DNA of 64,000 nucleotides, from NCBI GenBank assembly GCA_949318235.1, contig OX439133.1, positions 26,966,489 through 27,030,488 on the forward strand, read 5' to 3'. The position numbers and the translations under genes were made by a program. This DNA is from Ecdyonurus torrentis. Its lineage: Eukaryota > Arthropoda > Insecta > Ephemeroptera > Heptageniidae. Shown piece after piece: positions 11,734 to 23,992 of the stretch. A model generated the notes under the pieces. That model searched no databases, had not been told where the DNA came from, and worked only from the letters and a program-made list of their open reading frames with translations. Within the stretch, counting starts at the first letter, position 1. Each line of letters begins with the position of its first letter.

Positions 11734-12537
11734 TTACTGACTCTTGCTCACGAGGCGCGCCGACCTCCGCAACGGGGGGAGTGGCTCGTCCTCGTCAGGT
11801 GTTATTTTATTGTTTATATTTTCACCTGTACGATCACGTGGTACAGTCTTTTTACATGAATCTATAAGTGGAATCCAAATAGGCGGCAAATCAAAACTAG
11901 GTTGACTGATTGTTTCATTATTTCTTCTTGACATTTCTATTGCTTCTAATATTTTTCTTTTTTTATAATGACTTTCTCTTCCTATCACCTTTGTTTTCTC
12001 CCATTGAATTTGATGGCTGTTCTCCAGTGCATGATCTACAAGTTTTGAATATCCTGTATCTCTTTTTTCTATTTTTTGCCTGTGTTCATTCACCCTGATG
12101 TCCAATGGACGACCCGTTTCTCCGATGTATTCTTTCTCACATACACAGGGTATAGAATATACTACATCTTTATTCATATTTTTCTTCATGTCTGGTTTTG
12201 TACGTGCTAAACTTGATTTTAATGTGTCTCTGGAAGAACAAACAATACGAAGATTGACTCCCTTACCAATACGTTGTATTTTTTCACTCAACCCTTGCAT
12301 ATAGGGGATGCAAATGGTTGCGTCTGGTTTCTTTTCTTCAGTATTGTTTCTTTCTTTGCTGTTTTTATTTTTTATTTTATGAATAACGTGTAATGGATAA
12401 TCATTTTCTTTTAAAATGTGTTCTATTTTACTAATTTCTTCATTTATTAATTTTTTATCATTACAGTGTGTTCTTGCCCTATGTAATAACGTAGCTGCTA
12501 TACCTGTTTTTGTAGAGTGTGGATGATTTGAATTGAA
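11734..12537 (-). pseudogene. Penelope-like protein, C-terminal part with GIY-YIG domain, left arm
   Basis: This is the mirror image of the right-arm frame. Its last 188 residues are identical to it, and upstream it is shortened in frame by three residues (Trp-Ala-Ile in the right arm). It starts at the palindrome centre, so the reverse-transcriptase core is absent and it has no start of its own. The GIY-YIG endonuclease motifs are intact, as described for the partner at 12544. Confidence 0.75.
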
Positions 12538-12543
12538 ATTTGA

Positions 12544-13356
12544 ATCAATTCAAATCATCCACACTCTACAAAAACAGGTATAGCAGCTACGTTATTACAT
12601 AGGGCAAGAACACACTGTAATGATAAAAAATTAATAAATGAAGAAATTAGTAAAATAGAACACATTTTAAAAGAAAATGATTATCCATTACACGTTATTC
12701 ATAAAATAAAAAATAAAAACAGCAAAGAAAGAAACAATACTGAAGAAAAGAAACCAGACGCAACCATTTGGGCCATTTGCATCCCCTATATGCAAGGGTT
12801 GAGTGAAAAAATACAACGTATTGGTAAGGGAGTCAATCTTCGTATTGTTTGTTCTTCCAGAGACACATTAAAATCAAGTTTAGCACGTACAAAACCAGAC
12901 ATGAAGAAAAATATGAATAAAGATGTAGTATATTCTATACCCTGTGTATGTGAGAAAGAATACATCGGAGAAACGGGTCGTCCATTGGACATCAGGGTGA
13001 ATGAACACAGGCAAAAAATAGAAAAAAGAGATACAGGATATTCAAAACTTGTAGATCATGCACTGGAGAACAGCCATCAAATTCAATGGGAGAAAACAAA
13101 GGTGATAGGAAGAGAAAGTCATTATAAAAAAAGAAAAATATTAGAAGCAATAGAAATGTCAAGAAGAAATAATGAAACAATCAGTCAACCTAGTTTTGAT
13201 TTGCCGCCTATTTGGATTCCACTTATAGATTCATGTAAAAAGACTGTACCACGTGATCGTACAGGTGAAAATATAAACAATAAAATAACACCTGACGAGG
13301 ACGAGCCACTCCCCCCGTTGCGGAGGTCGGCGCGCCTCGTGAGCAAGAGTCAGTAA
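12544..13356 (+). pseudogene. Penelope-like protein, C-terminal part with GIY-YIG endonuclease, right arm
   Basis: The frame stays open for 270 codons from the palindrome centre to TAA at 13354-13356. The first 80 residues hold NSNHPHSTKTGIAATLLHRA, the block that links the reverse transcriptase to the endonuclease in Penelope-like elements, then the TIWAICIPYMQGLSEKIQRI block. The GIY-YIG nuclease follows: VYSIPC near residue 129, YIGETGRPLDIRVNEH near 140-155 with its catalytic Arg at about 151, and a Glu in KILEAIEM at about 201. CxC with later His residues fits the zinc-binding motif reported for Penelope-type nucleases. The N-terminal reverse transcriptase is missing, so the copy is dead by itself. 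The nuclease would nick target DNA during retrotransposition (family knowledge). Confidence 0.8.
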
Positions 13357-13631
13357 GCTGAAGAAGAGTGCAGACACTGTATGTTTCTACATACGCACTC
13401 GAAAACGTTACAATTTGGTGTAAATATAACATAGCTATGTATATATAATTTTTAAAAAACTGTGAATTGAGTCTTTTTATTAACTTATATATAAGTGACA
13501 ATTTTTTATGGTGTTGTGTGTTATTTTTTATCGTCAAAACAAGCAGCGAGTGAAAGCCCAGGGTCTTATAGAAGGTAAGACTACAATGAATTTTTATCAT
13601 CATGTCACCTCGCTTGATATTCAAATTTTCA

Positions 13632-13750
<119 letters not shown>

Positions 13751-13782
13751 AAGTGAATGCATCATGCAATAATTTAAGAATG

Positions 13783-13825
13783 AATGAATGAATGAATGAA
13801 TGAATGAATGAATGAATGAATGAAT
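13783..13825. repeat. (AATG)n microsatellite
   Basis: About ten tetranucleotide copies. Confidence 0.9.
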
Positions 13826-14040
13826 TGTTAATCTATAAATTGTAACATTTTGATTTTTTTTTATTTTAAAAGTTAGTTTGTGTTTTTCCAACTTCAAGTT
13901 TTTAACACCCCCCCCCCCCCCTTGTTATACCCATGTTTAAGTTAGCAAAAGAAAAAAAAATTAGTCCAACGTTAAGTATAAAGAATATAAAATAATTTAA
14001 ACAAACTGAATTATGTCATCTGAGTTCATTTTAAAGTAAT

Positions 14041-14202
<162 letters not shown>

Positions 14203-14607
14203 GGTTCATAAAACTTTGCATTGAAATTATTAACAAAGAGAATATAATATAACAACATTTTCACTAGTTAAAACACAAAAACAATTAAATAATTCATATT
14301 TAAATATTACTTGGTTTGCCAAGTATTAATATATACAAAATATATTGGTTAGTTGTACTTTAATAAACACGTGACCTTGCATTAAAGTAGATCCACTATT
14401 AAATTTTTTTATCATCTTAACATTTTAAAATTTGAATCATTTTGCGTAGTAGGATCTCACTCTACATCACTAAAACATGCAGAATACTTAAAAAAAATCA
14501 TGTAATTTAAGCAAATTTGAACAATCGCTACAACAATATATTAAATAAAATAATATTCTGAACATCTTAACCAATTATGTTATGTTTTATAGTATATATA
14601 CGGTCAA

Positions 14608-15015
14608 TCCGCATGACGTCATATTTAATGCGCTTGGAGGCCATACTTGAGTAATGAATAACATTGTTCAGCGTAGGATAAACTTTGTTTTTAGTTATTT
14701 TCTTTTCAAAATCAGTTAATTTTTTGTTATTATTATTTTTCTCACATACTTGAAATACTAATTCAACCTATGTACAGCTCTGGCCAAAAGTTCCCGAACG
14801 ATTAGCATATAGGCAATCCGCACCACACAATGTTATCTTTATGAGAATCGCAGCGGCCACCGCTGCCCCGTTCGGGAACTTTTGGCCAGAGCTGTACAGC
14901 AACAATGCTCTTAAAATATTACTTATAATTTATAAACTTGCTAAATGAGTTATATTCCTATGTCGCTTATGTTATTGAATAATCCATCATGGCGTCGACT
15001 TTAACATGAAGGCAT
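14608..15015 (+). mobile_element. MITE family A, most complete copy, with a nested MITE
   Basis: The left end is CCGCATGACGTCATATTTAA then GCGCTTGGAGGCCATACTTG; the right end is ATGTTATTGAATAATCCATC then ATGGCGTCGACTTTAACATG. The reverse complement of the left part (ATGTTATTCATTACTC...) matches the right end, giving imperfect terminal inverted repeats of 25-30 bp. Without the 120-bp insertion at 14775 the element is about 285 bp. Confidence 0.7.
14775..14894. mobile_element. 120-bp Tc1/mariner-type MITE inserted in family A
   Basis: The ends CAGCTCTGGCCAAAAGTTCC and the reverse complement match, with TA on both sides (14773-14774 and 14895-14896). Other copies of the host MITE read TTTACAGCATCAATG at this site, so the empty site is known and the TA duplication is directly supported. 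Relatives lie at 37874-37992 and 39421-39543, with a partial one at 29685. Confidence 0.85.
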
Positions 15016-15062
15016 ATAATATATAATACACGCTATAGAAGAAAGGAATAGATTATAAATGA

Positions 15063-15152
15063 AATAAACATTAGCGGGTGGTGGGTGGTAATACCTGTGG
15101 ACCGTATTGGATGGGGGGGTCGCCCCCACCGCCCCCCCTGGATTCGCCCCTG
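15063..15152 (-). mobile_element. hAT-like transposon terminus (fragment)
   Basis: Read on the - strand, this begins CAGGGGCGAATCCAGG and passes into a G-rich then C-rich stretch, the kind of end seen on many hAT elements (CAGGGGCGGATCC). It lies 35 bp upstream of the lectin start codon. No second end or transposase is visible. Confidence 0.5.
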
Positions 15153-15187
15153 ATGTGAAGTTAATATGTATCTTGTATTCTACAGAA

Positions 15188-16903
15188 ATGTTCTTCAAGA
15201 CGACAGTTCTAGTTTTGCTGATGATGCAGTGGAAATTTCTGGACGTTACGGCTAAGGTAAGGATTCAACTTTTATGTTTTATATTTCTTGGTTCAATACA
15301 ATGACTGGGACTGGGATTGGTGTATAGCACGAATACACAATATGACAAGCCAAAAAAAAAAAAAAAAAAAAAAAAAAATCAGCAGAGAGCGTTTCTTTTT
15401 TTCTTTCCTTCCTTCTTTCTTTCTTTTTTTTTTTTTGTAAGTTACCTAACAAGTTGCTAAAATTCGTTAAAGAAAGGTGACAGGCAAAAATTTGACCAGA
15501 AAAAAAATTTAAAAAGTAAAACCAAAAAACGTTTTCTATTTATTTGACTATTTATATATAGGGTGTAATGTATTTTTTATACGGTAAAAAAGTGATAATG
15601 ATAATTAAAAAAAAAAAGCCTTTTAAAGAGGAAGTTCAGGGTTTACTACATGGCTTGTTCAATGTTACATAATTAGAAGAACTGTTTATAAACTCACATA
15701 TGATGACCCAAAGACCTTTCGTAGCCCCGCAAACACGTGATCATCCTGCAAGATATGCAACGCTTCCCGTATCTTTTACGTCATAGTTACGACTTTACTA
15801 TAAAAAAAGTTGTAACAGGTTGCATATCTCGCAGGCTGACTGCAAACTTGCGTGGCAGCCATGGAACTACGGAAGGCCTTTGGGGTATAATATGTGAGTC
15901 AATGAACATTTCATATCATTATCTTACATTGAAGAAGTCATGTTGTAGACCATAAATATTCTCTTTAAAGCTAGTGCCTATTAAATAATTGTTACTGCTT
16001 TTTCTTTATTTGTTTTCAATTATTGAATTCAATATGTAATTTTCATTTTTTTTTTAATTTAAGTTTGACAAGACCCGTGCTTGCTGTAATATGTACAACG
16101 TTGCTAGCAACTGCTGGCTTAACAAAAATATTTCTAATTACTTTAAGTTTCTATTTTAATAATAAAACAATACATTTTTTTTAATATTTAAAACATATTT
16201 AAACAAAATTATTTTTCATGTTTTGTTTCAGGCTCCAGACATGAAATCGAAGATAAGCGATTTAAGCGACGATATCAAAAATCTAGGAACCACATTAGGA
16301 GACAAAGTGAATGGTATTGAGGAAACTTTGAAGCAGGTCAAGCAGGAGGAGTACTTTCTGTGGTCCGTACTAACTGGTCAGCAGAGTGAACTGGACAACA
16401 CTTTAAATATGATGAGAAATACTCACGACGATATGAAGCTGAAACAAGATCAAGATCACAACAAGATACTGGGTGCAATAAGGAAACTGTCATGTCAGCA
16501 GGGAGTACAAATTTTGAAAACACAGTTCATCAACGGAAAGAAATATTATTTCTCATTTGATGAGCCAATGATGTCCTGGACTGATGCTGATCACTTCTGC
16601 AAGTCACATGGCATGGAGTTATTCAGTGTAGAAACACAACAAGAGTGGGACGCTCTCAAGCCTGAAATTGGAAAACTATTTAGTAAGTTTAGAGAATCTC
16701 CTTGGTCTAGTGCCAGTGATGCTGCACAGGAAGGTAAGTGGAAATGGACTGCAACTGGGACTGACGTTATATTTTATGGTGGACGATATAATAAGAATTT
16801 AAATAAAAATGAAAACTGTTTATATCTTTTTACCGAAGGATGGGGAGATCATCCTTGTTCTAGTAAATTAACTTTTGTATGTGAACAAAACACTTTATGT
16901 TAG
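15188..16903 (+). CDS. Secreted C-type lectin with helical neck (two coding exons)
   Basis: Coding exons are 15188-15256 and 16232-16903, giving 246 residues. The first follows a CAG acceptor (15183-15185), so a leader exon must lie upstream, and ends AAG|GTAAGG. The second starts after TTTGTTTCAG in the same phase. Exon 1 encodes MFFKTTVLVLLMMQWKFLDV, a signal peptide. Residues 24-110 are polar and heptad-like, probably a coiled-coil neck for oligomers. The C-type lectin domain is about 112-246: Cys146 (DHFCKSHG), W-K-W-T-A-T-G near 193, Cys219, Cys232 and Cys240 (FVCEQ), plus extra Cys111 and Cys246. The usual EPN or QPD sugar motif is absent, and WND is W-G-D, so calcium-dependent sugar binding is doubtful. 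AATAAA lies at 16954. A role in immunity or agglutination is plausible but inferred. Confidence 0.85.
15302..15381 (+). mobile_element. SINE 3' fragment in lectin intron
   Basis: Matches the last 60 bp and A-tail of the tRNA-derived SINE (GGGATTGGTGTATAGCACGA ... then A-run). Only the 3' end is present, as from a truncated insertion. Confidence 0.7.
15617..15978. mobile_element. Palindromic foldback element in lectin intron
   Basis: Arms run from TTTTAAAGAGGAAGTTCAGG and ACTCACATATGATGACCCAA on the left to GGGGTATAATATGTGAGTCA and TCTCTTTAAAGC on the right, centred near 15797. The arms share GATATGCAACG/CGTTGCATATCTCGCAGG. The same ends occur at 61190-63815, so it is a dispersed family. It lies wholly within the intron and leaves the splice sites intact. 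Confidence 0.7.
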
Positions 16904-16953
16904 ATATAAACAAATCAGTCTTTCAATGTAATAACATTTGTGATCTAACAATC

Positions 16954-16959
16954 AATAAA
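16954..16959 (+). terminator. Polyadenylation signal AATAAA of the lectin gene
   Basis: Canonical hexamer 50 bp after the stop codon, so the 3' UTR would be short. Confidence 0.6.
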
Positions 16960-18190
16960 TGGAAGTAAAGTAAACACACAAAGTTTTGTGTAATATATTA
17001 ATAAATAAATAAATTTTTGTTTTTGAAATAAAACATGTGTTAAAAAGGTTTAAATTATTTATTTTATATACTGCGTTAAAAAGAATAATTTTAAACAAAA
17101 TTAATTTTTTTTTGTTATTAAAAATTATTATTATTATCATAACGCTAAAAATAAATTTCGTATCCGTTAAACTAACTTTCATTTTTTAATTTCGTTAAAA
17201 TATTTGCTAAACATAATTTTTGCATGCAAATTTTTAGTTAAGTACTTTATTTTACTGTGCAAGGTTTTTAAATATAGTTTGATATTTGTATTGTTGTTGA
17301 TATGTAACAAGATTACTGTAGTAAATGTTTACTCTCAAACACAAAAATAAATAAATATCTAAAAATTGAAGCTTGGATTTTTTTTAAACTTTCATTCCTA
17401 AAAAAAAAAAAAAAAAAAAAAAAATCCTGTTTTACTGTACTCAGATGCAAAGATCTGCTTTCTATTTAATTTTTTTTTAAATAAATTGAGCATAAATATT
17501 TTAATTTATTGTTAGAAATCTAAGATATAAATTACAATTAAATCTAAGTCAAACCACATTATATTGATATAATTTAAAGTAGTTTGAACGAGTTTTGATA
17601 TTATTTAAACGCCGTTTTAGTGCTACCTATAGATTCCTTATTTCTCTATGCTCCTATTGATGTAATAAAAAATACATTTAGTTCGAAACGCAAATAAAAA
17701 AATAGCCGCAAAGTCGAGCATTTTCCTCATACAACATTGGTTAATGGCTGAAAAAGCCAGGATCCTTCCACAGTAGATCATTCATATTTCTGCGAAAGTG
17801 TATTTAAATGGACTCAAAAACAGATAAATAAGCTCTTTGATAAACAAAGAAACTTTTAAAAGCATTAAACTAAATTTGGTTCGAAACGCACTGAGAACTT
17901 TGTGACTAAAAGAGCTGAAAATGAGAATTTTTTTGTTAACCAGTAATTTTTTTTTAGTTCGGAAATCGGCCGCTAGAGGCGCCGAATCATGGCGATCGCG
18001 GGCGATCGCGGGAGAAAGGAGATATAAACGTCAATTGAGCTCATAAACGTTAATAAAACTCTTGTAATGTACTTAATATGTATTAACTTCATTATAATTA
18101 ATTAATATATGCACTGAGAAGCGAGAAAAGTGTTTGATTAGAAAATAGTTACAAAAAGCAATATATATATGATTTGCTGGATTACCTATC
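16960..18190. other. Non-coding AT-rich DNA
   Basis: Contains an A-run at 17401-17424 and a small GC-rich patch at about 17965-18015 with GCGATCGCGG present twice. No coding frame with a motif is visible. Confidence 0.5.
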
Positions 18191-18193
18191 AGT

Positions 18194-18270
18194 GCCTTGA
18201 CAGCACAGTTGGTAGAGCGCTGCTTTTACATGACGAGGGTCAGCGGATCGAGACTCGGTTATTGCAAAGT
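18194..18270 (+). repeat. Weak tRNA-like sequence
   Basis: AGTTGGTAGAGCG resembles a D arm, and GGATCGAGACTC is a B-box-like string at the right distance. The anticodon stem and acceptor stem do not pair properly. It may be a tRNA pseudogene or a SINE head remnant. Confidence 0.3.
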
Positions 18271-19205
18271 TTTTAATGATGCAATTAAATTCAAGTGAGC
18301 GCCAAACTTCAAATAAATTTAAAATCAGCTGTTAACAACCTCGTTCAAACTACTTTAATAATAAATATAAAACTATATATTACTAGATATTAAAATAAAT
18401 TTAGAAAATGTAACATCTTATTTTCTTAGTTATAATAATAAATAAAATCAAATATTGTACCTGAAGGAAAATATTTTGTAACAAAAATATTAAAATAGGT
18501 AAAAAAATAAAATACATAATATATATATAGATAACTAGTTGAATATTATGTATTGTATTGTAAGATATGAAAATGAAGCAAACTTATTAAAAAAAAGTAA
18601 AAAAAAAAAGCAATCTTTAATTTTAAATGCTTTCAAGTTCAAAAAAAAAAAAAAAAAAAAAAGAAGGATTATAACAAAATAATAAATAAATAATATATTA
18701 TAATAAATAATAATATAATGATAATAATATATGAATTGTATAAAATATAATGATTATAATAGATTTAAAATTAAATAATAGCAGAACCCATCCCCTGGTC
18801 TTAGCATAGTGAAGAGAGTCCTATAACTTGGAGACAAAGAGACATTGCAGAGATTTCAGCACCAAACTACAAGAGATTGCAGAGTAAGTGTCTTTGTCAG
18901 TCATCTTCACCGACTTACATATAATATGTGTACAATATACCAATATTTGGCCTCATCATTCATAAGTGATAATCATATATGTAAGATATATCAATATATC
19001 ATCAATAATACTCTTATCTTAGCCACAAGTAAATAATTTCTATTTCAGTTCAGATCTAGTTTCTTTATTGCGCGAAATATCAACTGGTACAACTTGATTA
19101 CAAAAATACATACAAATGTTTGAAAAATATTTGATTTCATAATAAAAGTCTTTTATGTAATTGTCAATATATTTAATTAAATCTATAAATAGAAAAATTA
19201 ATACT
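18271..19205. other. Non-coding AT-rich DNA
   Basis: A-runs at about 18640-18662 and AATAAT-rich stretches. No gene seen. Confidence 0.5.
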
Positions 19206-19208
19206 TAA

Positions 19209-19376
<168 letters not shown>

Positions 19377-19703
19377 TTTAATCAATCAATCAATCAAAAA
19401 TAACAACTTATATTCAATTCCAAATTGGCCTAATTTATTAAAAAATACACATAATACAAATTCTTTCAGAGTTTAAGTATACAAGACTTATTAAGCAATT
19501 CAGCCGGGGGTACATAAAGGGGAGAAAAAAAAATACAATCACAATCAACATCGAACAAAAATTATACCTCAATTATTCCACACTGTGATATTTTGTTTAA
19601 TATATTTTCGTAGTAATGGCCCCTGCATACTTATGCAACTTTTTTAACACACTTGTATAGCAGTTTGCCTTCTTGATATCGTGAAAGGGGCTATTTCGCT
19701 TTC

Positions 19704-20025
<322 letters not shown>

Positions 20026-22440
20026 GCTTTAAGATAACATATTATGGCTACATAAAAAAGTTATTATAAGACAAATTGCAATTGTTTGTATTGTATAAAT
20101 AAGGCCTCGGTTCATCTACATAAATATACAAGAGTGAGAGGACAATGTCTTTTTAATGTATGAAATATTATCATTTGTTATAAAGTAATCTTTAAGAGAG
20201 GAAGAAGGGGGAGGGGTGTTGGGCTATACAATTTGATTTCTTTCTTCAATATTTTTTTAAAACAGTAAGTTATGTTATCGCTCAATATTTGTAAGAATTT
20301 TATAATATAAAGATTACTACTAAACAATTATTTACCTAAATAAACAATAATTTATGAGTAATTACTTTATATTTGCATGAGATTACAATGTCAAGTTGAA
20401 GGTCAGGAACTTGAGATAAAAAAGTTGATAATATATTTTTTAATATAAATTATGAACTTTAACACTAAAATTAAATTGCAATAAACAAGACAGCACAGAT
20501 GTAAAGTTCTGCATTTTAAACATCGTAAACTAAACCGTACTGAATTATATTGTACCTGTAATACACGTAGCTCATGGACAAAAATGACTGCATAATAATT
20601 ATTTTAGCAAATTTTTAGTACTATTTGTTCAATACAGCATAATGTATGCTATACTGCATAATAACTATGTTACATAGCATTATGTTGCGCAGCATAATTA
20701 TATATGATGTTCTAATTTAACATTATTTATGCTATAATGACATAAATGCATCATAAATTATGTCATTTGTGCTCTGCTTGCATGAGTTTTATTAGAAAAC
20801 AGAATATTTAACAATTAAACTGATTATTAAAAGCATAAATTACAATATAGTAAATTAGATGCATTAAAACTTACGATATTTATTCGCTATGTGAATATGC
20901 ATGACTGGTGTAATTAAAAGTTACAGCATATCCAATTACATGCGTATTAAAAAAATAACCAAAAAAAGAAAAAAATTATTTGAGATACCTGAAAATATGT
21001 TTGTAGCATAATTCTGCGACATTATATCGTAATGCTGTGGCGACTAAACAATGCTTCTACCTTTAGCGTGATGGCTTATGTACTTTGTCACATCTACGTT
21101 TATCACGATTGAAATAAGAACACATCTACATTTATCGCGACAACAGGAAAAACACTTCTACCTAGGAAATCAGATGTAGAATTTTTTTTTTTTTTTTTTT
21201 TTTTTACCTGTTGTCGCGATACATGTGGGTACGTGTTTTTATGGCTGTCGTAATAAACGTGGATAAGTGAAAGTAAAAGCGAACTCACTAAAAGCATATA
21301 AGTGTGCTTTAGCCGCAATAGCAATTTTTTCTTTACTATAATTTTTTATGTTTTTAATTCAAACTTTGTAATTACAGAAGGCAATTTAAAATTAGTTACC
21401 CATATAACCAATCAAAATAACCAAACAAACTATTCAAAGCAAAAAGACTTTATTACGTAACAGCTCTGACTTATGATTACCATTTTTCATTGTTAAAAGA
21501 TGTAAATAAAATGTAATGATTTACCTTTCCTCATCAATCTAAAAAAATTGTTAAAAATATTAATTGATCTTATTTGATAAAAAAAAAGAGTAATTGATTA
21601 TATTGATGTTTTAATTGTACACCCCCTACTGTTACTATTAGCACATTTTAATAGTTGTATAATATTTAACTTACTTTGGAGTAACACGTCTGTATGATTT
21701 ACATGTGCTTTTGTTAATTATTTTAATATTTTGACTTTAAGCATCTTGTTTATTAAATTGAATGTTGTTATGATATTGTGTTTATTATTTTAGCTACATA
21801 GTGTTTTTTTTAAATGAGCTTTGACAAACCAATGCTTGTTGTAACATGTTATAAAGTTGATATCAAGTACACAGAAAAAAAAGGAACTAAAAAGTTACTA
21901 TTTAGATATTTTTTAGACTTAATTTGTTAGATATATACAAAGTTTTTTTTTTGATATGTCACGAGCTAACCATTTTTTCCAACTGAAGAAATAATGTTTT
22001 AACAAATTATAGTTCACAATTTTCAATTCAGTTTTTGGTTTATACTGAAGATATACATCTATATAACTGAATAATTTTGTAAGTTTATGTTTTCAAAGTA
22101 CCGGGGTCTATAAAATATTTATATATCTAATAATTTTGCAATTAATTAATAATATATAATCTTTTTTTAAAACACCATGGTGTAAATACACGCCATCTAG
22201 CGATGGCCTGCAGAAAGAACATAAATAACACAAATTTGAAAACATATTACATAGAAATTTTACATACAAGATACAAAGAACAAGGAACTTTTAAATAGGC
22301 TATATTTCTTTATTATTAAACAAAAAAATAACATAGTAATTAATATATTTCAATTATAACTATTATTATGTTATAGATATATGATATATAAAAGAATATT
22401 ATATATTATGGACGAATGGGTTATAAGAGCACCATAAATA

Positions 22441-22441
22441 G

Positions 22442-22503
<62 letters not shown>
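22441..22503. repeat. (TA)n microsatellite
   Basis: TA tract between the two matching blocks of the duplication. Confidence 0.9.
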
Positions 22504-22506
<3 letters not shown>

Positions 22507-23229
22507 CCAATACATAGGCCAGCATAGGAAAAACGTTATTTTTATTTTTTTTTTATAGAAAACTAAGCTCCATACGTCAATCTAAGCCTTAATTGTTTCT
22601 AGCTCATACTAAATTTGAATAATAAAAAAATTATTGGGTTGTTAAAATACCCTTTTTTATGTGAAAAAGTAGATGTTTCCACTATGCTGGAAATTGCATT
22701 AGTGACCACAAACATGGCTAAAAAGAGCAAGATGGGTAACGAGTCGATAAAATTAATAATAATCATACCAGCAAATGTTATGTCGCACAGCATAATTATT
22801 TAACTTGCTGTAACAAAGCATAATTTATGCTATGACATAAATGCAGCATAAACTACGTAAGTTATGATGTTTTGATTTCCTTTTATAGTTTTCATATTAA
22901 CAGAAATAGTTCAAATCAGTAATAGGATCTCAATAAAAAATTTAAAGAAAATAAGCTAGCCTTCATTATAATATTTGTAGAGCACGTTTATTTAGATATG
23001 ACTATAGAGAAGAGGTTAATTTCGCAACACAAGATGATGAAATACTGAAAGTTATTACGTCTTATAAAAATACAATTGCGTCAAAGTTACATAAAGTTAT
23101 CAAAATAACCTCAATAACCAGGATGTAGGGATCAAAAGTTGAACATGTGAGTTAAATTAAACAGGGGATTGGAGAAACTTAGCACGTGCAAACATGAGGG
23201 AGAGAGATTTTTATAGTTGATAATTTGAG

Positions 23230-23238
23230 TATAAAAAG
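23230..23238 (+). promoter_or_regulatory. TATA box, duplicated lectin promoter copy 1
   Basis: TATAAAAAG in the same context (AATTTGAG...AACAATTTGA) as the 30309 copy. Transcription would be expected to start about 30 bp downstream near TTTCATTACACC. Confidence 0.5.
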
Positions 23239-23259
23239 AACAATTTGAAATTAAAAACT

Positions 23260-23336
23260 TTCATTACACCTACACTTGCCTAGAAGACGAAACAACTTTT
23301 GACGTGACACTTCTACAAAACATAACTTTGGTAAGT
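23260..23336 (+). other. Candidate non-coding leader exon, copy 1
   Basis: Ends CATAACTTTG|GTAAGT with the donor at 23331, identical at the junction to the leader at 30340-30409. The nearest suitable downstream acceptor and start codon in this family are those of the 31.2 kb lectin gene, so this could be an alternative first exon, or a relic of a lost gene. Confidence 0.45.
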
Positions 23337-23570
23337 ATAAGCTGGCAATTTTATATAAGTATAACTAAATATTTTCTAACGTAAAATTTGCAACAAATAT
23401 ATGGAATAATTAAATTGGATTTGAAAGACCTAGATAATCTCTAGCACATGACAATTTAACTTCAAAGATTTAAATTTAATTTGAAAAATATACTTCACTG
23501 TTTTTATACACATTAAATGTTACAATAAATTTGTAGTAAATTACTATACTTAAACTTACTGTTAATTAGA

Positions 23571-23830
23571 GCTGTGGATTTAATCCGGTTTATTTTGAAA
23601 ACCGGTTTCATGAAATAAGAAAACCGGTTTCGAGATATTGCATAAAACCGAAAATCGAAAATTAAAAATCGAATTGCATATTAACGATTTAAAATTCCGA
23701 AAAACCTTAAATTAAAAAAAAATCGATTAATCTTATTTCTTATATATAAAAACCGTCAAATTAATTCGATTTTTTTAAAAAAAATACCCTTTAAAAAAAT
23801 CGATTTAAAAAAAATCAAAGAATAAAAGTC
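23571..23830. repeat. AACCGGTTT-rich repeat remnant
   Basis: Several CCGGTTT/AAACCGG and AAAATCGA words in both orientations suggest a decayed mobile element. No ORF. It begins where similarity to the second segmental copy ends. Confidence 0.3.
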
Positions 23831-23938
23831 ATTTTAGATCAATCATTTAACAATATTAAGTTATTGTGTGTGTGTTCGTGTGTGTGTGTTCGTGTGTGTG
23901 TGTGTGAATAATATAATATAATTATAATTTATATGTAT

Positions 23939-23992
<54 letters not shown>

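Larger units (their letters stand above)
11491..13599. mobile_element. Head-to-head pair of truncated Penelope-like elements (2.1-kb palindrome)
   Basis: The two arms, about 11491-12535 and 12546-13599, are reverse complements around a 10-base centre at 12536-12545. Each arm carries the C-terminal part of a Penelope-like retroelement protein, followed by identical 3' non-coding sequence. The only indel I found by eye is 9 bases present in the right arm (near 12767) and missing in the left. (TA)n lies just outside each arm. Joined partial copies, often inverted, are typical of Penelope-like elements, but exact mirror symmetry with identical ORFs is notable. Confidence 0.8.
20045..23545 (+). 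repeat. Segmental duplication, copy 1 (lectin promoter region)
   Basis: Two blocks, about 20045-21110 and 22700-23545, match 28462-29472 and 29765-30640 in the same order and orientation, with many substitutions and small gaps. Between them this copy has 1.6 kb with no match in copy 2. The downstream block contains the TATA box and leader exon described separately. Similarity stops at about 23545 (CTGTTAATT then unrelated sequence). Confidence 0.8.

Noticed and set aside
13285..13320. Hammerhead ribozyme in the Penelope-like element (CCTGACGAGGACGAGCC)
   Set aside because: CTGACGA is present, but the required GAAA segment and stem pairing are not found around it, and it lies inside the coding frame.
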